From: DASQFD01 sp035633255
GTDB lineage: Bacteria; Actinomycetota; Actinomycetes; Actinomycetales; Dermatophilaceae
DNA length: 13,875 bases
Direction of reading: 5' to 3'
Assembly (NCBI GenBank): GCA_035633255.1
Contig: DASQFD010000078.1
Span: 1 to 13,875, forward strand
This document shows positions 13,836 to 13,875 of this stretch, piece after piece (the first letter of the stretch is position 1; each line of letters begins with the position of its first letter). The position numbers and the translations under genes were made by a program. The notes below the pieces were generated by a model. The model made no database searches. It saw only the letters and a program-made list of their open reading frames with translations, and was not told the origin of the DNA.

Positions 13836-13875
13836 ATGGTTCAGGACGGGTTGGAGGGGATGCCGGAGCCAGCCG
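13836..13875 (+). CDS. Start of an unidentified gene, cut by the window end
   Basis: An ATG at 13836 opens a frame that runs off the right edge, reading MVQDGLEGMPEPA. Support comes from the -10 element at 13823-13828, which would start the mRNA at or next to this ATG, and from the terminator that isolates it upstream. There is no ribosome binding site, consistent with leaderless translation. Thirteen residues are too few to name it; the setting beside an IS remnant would suit an accessory gene, such as the many DUF222/HNH genes of actinobacteria, but that is a guess. Confidence 0.4.
   Translation, partial: MVQDGLEGMPEPA

Noticed and set aside
1..13875. CRISPR arrays, toxin-antitoxin pairs, phage genes or complete insertion sequences
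   Set aside because: I found no regularly spaced repeats, no such gene pairs and no intact transposase; the only mobile-element trace is the short scrap near the right edge.

Overview
The window is very GC-rich (by eye about 70-73 %) DNA with dense, often overlapping genes and frequent GTG starts. Gene content is typically actinobacterial: a dgt-dnaG pair, a gluABCD operon in the Corynebacterium order, and TAnnnT -10 elements, some with no room for a ribosome binding site. The style suggests an Intrasporangiaceae/Ornithinimicrobiaceae-like member of the Micrococcales. That placement is a guess from composition and gene style, not a database result.

Layout. (1) 3-2915, plus strand: the 3' end of a dNTP triphosphohydrolase gene (dgt), DNA primase (dnaG), and a translationally coupled small protein of unknown function. 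(2) 2857-3840, minus strand: a cation diffusion facilitator whose 3' end overlaps the small gene tail to tail by 59 bases. (3) 3949-4021: tRNA-Asn(GTT), followed at once by a 15-bp hairpin it shares with the operon arriving from the other side. (4) 4076-7400, minus strand: gluA-gluB-gluC-gluD, a complete glutamate-type ABC importer with a perfect 17-bp hairpin between gluB and gluC. (5) 7554-8990, plus strand: a divergent FAD-dependent amine/amino-acid oxidoreductase. (6) 9213-13415, minus strand: a three-gene operon made of a KimA-type K+ transporter, a KdpD-type histidine kinase without the usual KdpD and USP input domains, and a KdpE-type response regulator, each overlapping the next. (7) 13428-13875: a gene-poor, repeat-rich boundary with hairpins, an 11-bp-phased direct repeat upstream of kimA, a decayed IS3-type transposase fragment, a terminator, and a probably leaderless gene that runs off the end.

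How the parts may work together. Region 6 is the most interesting. No kdpFABC genes are visible, yet a Kdp-style two-component system is co-transcribed with a KimA-family transporter, so the kinase and regulator probably control K+ uptake through KimA instead of the Kdp ATPase. The phased direct repeat upstream of kimA is a candidate operator for the regulator. Region 4 imports glutamate or a related acidic amino acid, and the divergent oxidoreductase of region 5 may act on an amine or amino acid; that link rests only on position.

A second signal runs through the whole window. The 7-mer GGCATAC (or its complement GTATGCC) occurs 12 times, 8 of them as ACGGCATAC, in coding and noncoding DNA, and two copies form the arms of the gluB-gluC hairpin. 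This resembles the layout of DNA-uptake or other genome-wide signal words and is not explained by the genes.
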